Part shown: positions 59,463 through 64,000 of the stretch, one piece after another | Position numbering within the stretch: the first letter of the stretch is position 1 | Layout: each line of letters opens with the position of its first letter | Assembly (NCBI RefSeq): GCF_003751445.1 | Contig: NZ_RJUU01000001.1 | Coordinates: 3,415,001 to 3,479,000, forward strand | Direction: 5' to 3' | DNA length: 64,000 nucleotides | Source of the DNA: Streptomyces sp. 840.1 | GTDB taxonomy: Bacteria; Actinomycetota; Actinomycetes; Streptomycetales; Streptomycetaceae | Made by a program: the position numbers and the translations under genes | The notes under the pieces: generated by a model | What the model was told of the DNA's origin: nothing | What the model saw: only the letters and a program-made list of their open reading frames with translations | The model's database searches: none

Positions 59463-60419
59463 TCAACAGTCTTTCCCCGTAAGGCATGTGCCGTCTCCTC
59501 GGCCGAGACGACTGGTCCGGCCGGCAGACGGGCCGCGACGGGAGCCCGCTCCGGTTACCCGGGACCTGACGCGAGCGGCGGCCGTGATGGCGATGGGCTG
59601 CCCGAGCACGATCCCGAGCAGGACGAGGATCAGTCCGCATGTCTGTTGCAGAGTGAGGGTCTCTTTGGTGATGACGGTGCCGAGCAGTACGCCGGTGACC
59701 GGGTTCAGCAGTCCGACCAGGCCGACAGTGGCCGTCGGCAGCCGACGCAGGCCGGCGAACCAGGCGGCGAAGGCGACCGCGGTCGCGACGACGCTGACGT
59801 AGGCGAACCCGAGGGCCGCGCCCGCACTGAGCGCGGGCGGTGCGCCTTCGCGGACGACGGCCAACGGCAGCACGACCAGGCCTCCGGCGATGAGCTGCCA
59901 CGAGGTCGAGGCGAGGACGTCGACCTCGGCGCTCCACCGCTTCGCGAGCACGTAGCCGCAGGAGGACGTCACCATCGCTGTGGCCGATGCCAGGACGCCG
60001 AGTGCGTTCAGGGTCACGGTGCCGGTGAGCAGCATCAGGCAGACGCCTGCGATACCGATGCCGCCGCCCAGCAGCGGGAGGCCGCGGGGGCGTTCCGCGA
60101 TCACGGCCCAGGCGAGCAGCATCAGGACCACCGGTGAGGCCGCCATGACGGTGGAGGCGATGCTCGTCGGCAGCAATTGGGCCGCGAGGTAGACCAGGGC
60201 GAAGAAGGACCCCACGTTGAGGGTGCCGAGAACGAGCGACTTCCACCACCACGCCCCGTGAGGGATCTGCCGGCACAACGCCAGCAGCATGGCCCCTGCG
60301 GGCAGGGCCCTGATCGCTGATCCGTAGAGCGGGTGGTCCGTGGGCAGGTATTCGTGGGTGACGAAGTAGTTCGTCCCCCAGGCGACGGGGGCAATCGCCG
60401 TCACGAGCGTCCATCGCAT
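59463..60419 (-). CDS. EamA/DMT-family permease
   Basis: A 318-residue transporter with ten helices in two EamA halves (first WTLVTAIAPVAWGTNYFVTHEYLP; second ASTSWQLIAGGLVVL, ending GLVGLLNPVTGVLLGTVITKETLT). DMT carriers export amino acids, purines or drugs. The tail is basic and disordered. ATG 60419 is chosen; GTG 60431 would place the start inside the operator palindrome. It is divergent from the MarR gene with two operators in the gap. Confidence 0.9.
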   Translation of the reverse strand: MRWTLVTAIAPVAWGTNYFVTHEYLPTDHPLYGSAIRALPAGAMLLALCRQIPHGAWWWKSLVLGTLNVGSFFALVYLAAQLLPTSIASTVMAASPVVLMLLAWAVIAERPRGLPLLGGGIGIAGVCLMLLTGTVTLNALGVLASATAMVTSSCGYVLAKRWSAEVDVLASTSWQLIAGGLVVLPLAVVREGAPPALSAGAALGFAYVSVVATAVAFAAWFAGLRRLPTATVGLVGLLNPVTGVLLGTVITKETLTLQQTCGLILVLLGIVLGQPIAITAAARVRSRVTGAGSRRGPSAGRTSRLGRGDGTCLTGKDC

Positions 60420-60421
60420 AG

Positions 60422-60459
60422 TAGCTTCCACGGAAGCAATATAGCTTCCTCGGAAGCTA
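60422..60459. promoter_or_regulatory. Two MarR-type palindromic operators
   Basis: TAGCTTCC-AC-GGAAGCAA (60422-60439, 7 of 8 base pairs) and TAGCTTCC-TC-GGAAGCTA (60442-60459, perfect) lie 20 bases apart centre to centre, between divergent exporter and MarR starts. Binding would block both promoters. Confidence 0.8.
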
Positions 60460-60469
60460 TGATGAAGCC

Positions 60470-60985
60470 GTGAACGACTACGAGGATCACGTTGCCCGCA
60501 TCCAGGCCGAGTGGGCTCGCGAGCGCCCGGATGTGGATGTGAGCCCCCAGGGCGTGATCGGCCGGCTCCACCGCCTCGCCGGTCTTCTGACCGAGCAGTT
60601 GTGCCTGGTCTACCGGCGTTACGGGCTGAACGAGGGAGAGTTCGACGTCCTGGCGGCGCTGCGGCGGGCCGGGGACCCCTTCGAGCGCGCTCCGGGCGAG
60701 CTGGCCGCGTTCACCATGGTCACCACGGGCGCGATGACCAAGCGCATCGACCGGCTCGAACGCGACGGGCTGGTCACACGCCGCCGGTCCGCCGAGGACG
60801 GCCGGGGGCGCGTGGTCGCGCTCACCCCGGCGGGACGGGAGCTCATCGACCGGGCCTTCGCCGACCACATGAGTAACGAACGCCGCATGCTCGACGAGCT
60901 CGACCCCGATGAGGCCGCACGTCTGGAAACACTGCTCACCGCCTGGCTGGCACGCGTCGAGCCGCCTCCCGGCGCACCGTGGTGA
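60470..60985 (+). CDS. MarR-family regulator
   Basis: A 171-residue winged-helix regulator. The pattern EFDVLAALRRAGDPF then TMVTTGAMTKRIDRLERDGLVTRRRSAEDGRGRVVALTPAGRELI (recognition helix and wing) is characteristic. Divergent from an EamA exporter with two palindromes between, so it likely represses both until it binds the exported compound. GTG 60470 is the only start in frame close to the operator. Confidence 0.93.
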   Translation: MNDYEDHVARIQAEWARERPDVDVSPQGVIGRLHRLAGLLTEQLCLVYRRYGLNEGEFDVLAALRRAGDPFERAPGELAAFTMVTTGAMTKRIDRLERDGLVTRRRSAEDGRGRVVALTPAGRELIDRAFADHMSNERRMLDELDPDEAARLETLLTAWLARVEPPPGAPW

Positions 60986-61236
60986 CTTCTTCGGATGTCA
61001 CGGCCGACGCTTTTCGGCTCGCGGAGACGGTCCCGTGAGGCGCGAGGCGGCCGACGCACAAGGCGTGCGGTTGCCCTGTCCGACGGTCATGGCAGCGGTC
61101 ACCCTGACGGGCAGGGGCGTGGAGTGTGCGGCCCGCGCGGTGGGTGGGCTCCCTGTGGGGTCACGCGGGCCGGTCCACGTCCCCGCCGTCCCGCACCACA
61201 TGCGCGTGCCCGGGTCGGGGCGGCTCTCCCGGGGCG

Positions 61237-62034
61237 CTACGCCGGGAGCATCGCGCGGCGTCCGGGGGCGGCGGAGGACTGTGCCGTCATGCCGCCGTCC
61301 ACCACGAGGAGCTGGCCGGTGAGGTAGCGGGACTCGTCCGAGGCGAGGAAGACCATGGTGTGGCCGATGTCCTCGGGAGTGCCGAGGTAGGGGAGGGCGT
61401 TGCCCCGCCTGAGGCTGTCGACCACCTCCTGGGGGAGGTTGTTCTCCAGGGCGGGGGTCATCACCGCGCCGGGGGCGACGGCGTTGCAGCGGATGTTCTG
61501 CGGACCGTACTGGGTGGCGACGGACTTGGTGATGCTGACCACCGCCGCCTTCACGGCGCCGTAGGAGGTCTGGAGTACGTCGCCGACGAGTGCCGCGACG
61601 GAGGCGGTGTTGATGATCGAGCCGCCGCCCGCGCGGATCATGTGGGGGATCGCGTGCCGGGAGCCGATGAGGGTGCTGCGCGTGTTGAGGGCGACGGCGC
61701 GGTCGAACTCGTCCATGTCCATACGGAGCACGTCGAGGTCGGTGCGCGGGTTGGTGCCGCCGACGTGGTTGCACAGGACGTGGAGGGCGCCGTACTCGTT
61801 CACCGTGGCGCTGATCATGTCCGCGATGGAGTCCTCCTCCAGGACGTTCACCGCGAGCGGCAGCGCCTCGCCGCCCGCCGCGGTGATGAGGGCGGCGGTC
61901 TCGTCGGCGGCCCGGGTGTCGTGGTCGGCGACGACGACGCGGGCGCCCTCCTTGCTCATGAGCTGGGCGGCGGCGCGGCCGATGCCGCTTCCGGCTCCGG
62001 TGATGACGGCCACTTTCTCGTGCAGGCGGTTCAT
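61237..62034 (-). CDS. Short-chain dehydrogenase/reductase
   Basis: A 265-residue classical SDR. The NAD(P) motif TGAGSGIG is near residues 12-19, NHVGG near 90, the active-site Ser in NTASVAALVG near 143 and the Tyr-x3-Lys in YGAVKAA near 156-160; the C-terminus YLTGQLLVVDGGMTAQ is typical. Asp at VADHD after the second strand favours NAD. Substrate unknown. ATG 62034 has GGAAG upstream. Divergent from a MarR regulator. Confidence 0.93.
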   Translation of the reverse strand: MNRLHEKVAVITGAGSGIGRAAAQLMSKEGARVVVADHDTRAADETAALITAAGGEALPLAVNVLEEDSIADMISATVNEYGALHVLCNHVGGTNPRTDLDVLRMDMDEFDRAVALNTRSTLIGSRHAIPHMIRAGGGSIINTASVAALVGDVLQTSYGAVKAAVVSITKSVATQYGPQNIRCNAVAPGAVMTPALENNLPQEVVDSLRRGNALPYLGTPEDIGHTMVFLASDESRYLTGQLLVVDGGMTAQSSAAPGRRAMLPA

Positions 62035-62180
62035 GTTCGTCTTCCTGTCCCTGGGTGTGCTTGCGGGGCTCGCGGTGCGTGCGGCGCCCCGTCGAGGCGG
62101 CCGTGACCGGTGCGGCCTCATGCCCCGGACTCCGCCTCGGGCCTCGGTGCCGCAGATGCGGGGCACGGCCTCGGGGCGGC

Positions 62181-62232
62181 AGTGTGCGCTATGCACGCCT
62201 AGTTCAAAGTACACATGATGTGCACTGTGCAC
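62181..62232. promoter_or_regulatory. Palindrome cluster between the SDR and MarR genes
   Basis: AGTACAC-ATGAT-GTGCACT (62208-62226) pairs at 6 of 7 positions per arm. GTGCAC recurs at 62220-62225 and 62227-62232, and a GTGC/GCAC pair lies at 62184-62196. This repeated RTGCAC theme is a probable MarR operator region controlling both divergent genes. Confidence 0.6.
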
Positions 62233-62299
62233 AAACTGTCGGGGTGGCGTCGGGCATGCGGGATGATGAGGCGAGGCGTTGCTACGGAAGGGCAGGACC

Positions 62300-62767
62300 A
62301 TGGACGAGGCCGAGCGTCGGCTGCGTGATCTCGAACGGGAGCTGACCCTCCTGTCGCGCCACTTCGTCGCCTCGCGCGGTCCCCGCATCGGCCAGAGCCT
62401 CGAACGTTCCGCCTACGTCCTGCTCACCCGACTGGAGGACGGCGGTCCGCTCACCCTCAAGGAGCTGGCCCATACGTTCCACGTGGACGTCTCCACCATC
62501 AACCGTCAGGTCAGCCCCATGCTGAGGAACGGCCTGGTGGAGCGCATCCCGGATCCCGACGGCGGCATGGCGCGCAAGTACCGGCCCACCGCTTCCGGGC
62601 TGGAGCGGCTGAAGGCGGACCGGGAGATCAGTCTCGAAGGGACCACGCGCCTCATCGAGGCGACCGGGTGGGCCGATGGGACGGCCGATCGTTTCGTGGC
62701 CCTGCTGGTCGAGCTCAACGCGGGCATCGAGCAGCTCGAAGGGCTCAACGGGACACGCGGCAGGTAG
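62300..62767 (+). CDS. MarR-family regulator
   Basis: A 155-residue winged-helix protein: RSAYVLLTRLEDGGPLTLKELAHTFHVDVSTINRQVSPMLRNGLVERIPDPDGGMARKYRPTASG holds the recognition helix and wing. ATG 62300 has GGAAGGGCAGG upstream; a TTG at 62279 is less likely. Divergent from the SDR with a palindrome cluster between, it probably controls the SDR and itself. Confidence 0.92.
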   Translation: MDEAERRLRDLERELTLLSRHFVASRGPRIGQSLERSAYVLLTRLEDGGPLTLKELAHTFHVDVSTINRQVSPMLRNGLVERIPDPDGGMARKYRPTASGLERLKADREISLEGTTRLIEATGWADGTADRFVALLVELNAGIEQLEGLNGTRGR

Positions 62768-62830
62768 CGGACCGGTCCACTACCCGGTCCGTGCGGCTCT
62801 GCTCCGCCTCATTGGCCGGCGAGCAGCTGG

Positions 62831-63376
62831 TCAGTGCCCAGTGGCGGCGGACTCTTCGGAATCGTCCTCGTCGTCTCCCGCGAACTCGGCCGCATCGGGG
62901 AAGACGCCGGTGCTGATGTCACCCGACAGCCAGCCGACCAGGAACTCGACCGCGCCCACCGGATGGGCGTCGTAGTACCAGCCCCGCGGGTTCCAGCAGA
63001 CGACCGTCCACTCGTCCGGCTTCCCGTCGGTGAGCCAGCACACCCGGTCCCCGTTGTCGGTCCCCGCCCACGGCAGGAGCCCGCCCGGCTCCGGGTAGAA
63101 GGGGTACGGACACTTCTCGGGGTTCCGCTTCCGGAAGCCGCGCTCCTGGTCCAGCAGCCGCTTCGCCGGGCCGACGAGCAGGTCCCGCCTGCCGAAGGGC
63201 GCAAGCGGTGTCAGGAACTCGGAGAAGTGGTAGGCCCCGTACGTCTCGGCCAACCGCTTGAATTCGGAGGGGAGTTCCAGGGCCAGAGCCGCCTCCACCC
63301 CGTCCCAGTCGCCCGTTCCCCACCGGGGCTGCGACGGCGGAGGTACGAGGCGGGTGAGGTCGTCGAACGCGGTCAT
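62831..63376 (-). CDS. SMI1/KNR4 (SUKH) family protein
   Basis: A 181-residue cytoplasmic protein with the SUKH pattern: LPSEFKRLAETYGAYHFSEFLTPLAPF near residues 35-61, GLLPWAGTDNGDRVCWLTDGKPDEWTVV near 98-125 and FLVGWLSGDI near 145. SUKH proteins often are immunity partners of polymorphic toxins. No toxin gene is next to it, so it may be an orphan immunity protein or a housekeeping member. The acidic tail (DDEDDSEES) is typical. Confidence 0.85.
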   Translation of the reverse strand: MTAFDDLTRLVPPPSQPRWGTGDWDGVEAALALELPSEFKRLAETYGAYHFSEFLTPLAPFGRRDLLVGPAKRLLDQERGFRKRNPEKCPYPFYPEPGGLLPWAGTDNGDRVCWLTDGKPDEWTVVCWNPRGWYYDAHPVGAVEFLVGWLSGDISTGVFPDAAEFAGDDEDDSEESAATGH

Positions 63377-63452
63377 GGGCCGAGCCTAGGGCCTGTTCGG
63401 GACGTACTCCCCGACCGCGGCGCAAGCGCAGGGCGGCAAGCCCGTGCCGTTT

Positions 63453-63482
63453 CCCGGGCCCGCCCCCGGGGGCGGGCCCGGG
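63453..63482. terminator. Perfect 30-bp palindrome between the SUKH and TPR genes
   Basis: Two exactly complementary 15-bp arms (63453-63467 and 63468-63482), nearly all G and C with no spacer, lie seven bases past the TPR gene's stop. As a terminator it lacks a T-run; it may be a barrier hairpin or cruciform. Confidence 0.6.
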
Positions 63483-63489
63483 AGGGGCG

Positions 63490-64000
63490 TCAGTGCCCCG
63501 ACGGCGCCCCCGGCGCCGAGGGCTTCGCCGATGCCCCCGGGGGGCCGGCCGCGCCCTGCTTCGGGGGCGCGGGGGACGGGGCCGGGGCCTGCGGCGGGGC
63601 GGACCGTGACGGCTGCGGTTCCGGCGCGGGGGCCGGGGCCTGCGGCGGTGCGGGCGGGGGAGCGGGCTGCATGTCCTGGGGGCCGCCCGAGGGCGGCATG
63701 CCCATGGTGTCCAGGGCCTCCTGGGCCCTCGGGGCATCCAGCGGCGAGAACTGCGGGTTGGTGCGCAGCGCCCCCTCCAGGTTGCGGCGGGCCGGACCGA
63801 AGTCGCGCAACGCGCTCTGGACCATGCCCAGGTGGTACGCGTACGACGCGTTCTGGCCGCCCGTGTCGACCGCCTTCTGCGCGTACTCCAGCGCCGAGTC
63901 CGAATCGCCCGAGCGGTGCAGCGCCCAGCCCAGCGCATCGGCCACCGCCGCGCTGCGGTGCCCGAGGTCCCACTCCGCGCGCAGTTGCTCCGCCGCCGCG
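63490..64000 (-). CDS. TPR-repeat protein, C-terminal part (partial)
   Basis: The gene enters from the right edge on the minus strand. The visible 169 residues include TPR-like helices (RSAAVADALGWALHRSGDSDSALEYAQKA and YAYHLGMVQSALRDFGPARRNLEGALR), then a long Pro/Ala/Gln-rich tail (about 70 residues, PAPPPAPPQAPAPAPEPQP). TPR proteins are scaffolds for protein contacts. An internal GTG at 63945 is not a true start, since coding sequence continues past it. Confidence 0.75.
   Translation of the reverse strand, partial: AAAEQLRAEWDLGHRSAAVADALGWALHRSGDSDSALEYAQKAVDTGGQNASYAYHLGMVQSALRDFGPARRNLEGALRTNPQFSPLDAPRAQEALDTMGMPPSGGPQDMQPAPPPAPPQAPAPAPEPQPSRSAPPQAPAPSPAPPKQGAAGPPGASAKPSAPGAPSGH

Overview
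The window is high-GC (GTG and TTG starts, strong third-position GC, long open frames antisense to nearly every gene) and reads as a core-genome segment of a Streptomyces. The diagnostic order is prfB, ftsE, ftsX, S41 protease, smpB, tmRNA, then a mycelial-aggregation (mat) locus, narK/nnaR, helD, malic enzyme, HU and murA. I see no prophage, insertion sequence or CRISPR array. All assignments come from motif reading and memory of gene families; no search was run.

Region 1 (1-7.5 kb): end of a membrane protein, release factor 2, a sortase-substrate (LAETG) protein built on a 12-bp repeat, a small zinc-ribbon membrane protein, FtsEX, an S41 protease, and the SmpB/tmRNA trans-translation pair. 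Region 2 (7.5-16.7 kb): an overlapping run of a MatA-like membrane protein, MatB (deacetylase plus glycosyltransferase) and an acyltransferase (extracellular aminopolysaccharide), running into a NarK nitrate transporter and NnaR (HemD-like plus winged helix), both with GlnR-like boxes; then a DUF1772 protein, a GNAT acetyltransferase and a CGNR zinc-finger protein. Region 3 (16.8-24.5 kb): HelD, a structured RNA candidate ending in a strong terminator, ACT-domain malic enzyme, HU, MurA (convergent), YqgE and DUF3039.

Region 4 (24.6-29.5 kb): an ABC importer with no ATPase plus a GH20 hexosaminidase, behind two DasR-type (dre) sites, hence probable uptake of N-acetylglucosamine oligomers. Region 5 (29.7-40.5 kb): a three-subunit xanthine-dehydrogenase-like operon with a long disordered extension on the iron-sulfur subunit and a degenerate molybdenum site; a PucR regulator; and a fold-III decarboxylase, M55 D-aminopeptidase and APC permease run that may salvage D-amino-acid peptides. 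tRNA-Cys(GCA) follows on the minus strand.

Region 6 (40.7-53.6 kb): an MFS exporter, a Doc toxin remnant, a DEAD/DEAH helicase, a three-gene secreted-protein island with two tandem Ig-like paralogues, an IclR regulator, a family of palindromic repeats, a Lon-like membrane protease, and an ArsR-type regulator with a small protein and an MFS exporter. Region 7 (53.7-64 kb): an osmoprotectant (Opu-type) ABC operon headed by an Lrp regulator, divergent from 4-hydroxyphenylpyruvate dioxygenase; two MarR-type regulators divergent from an EamA exporter and an SDR dehydrogenase, each with visible palindromic operators; a SUKH protein; and the end of a TPR protein.
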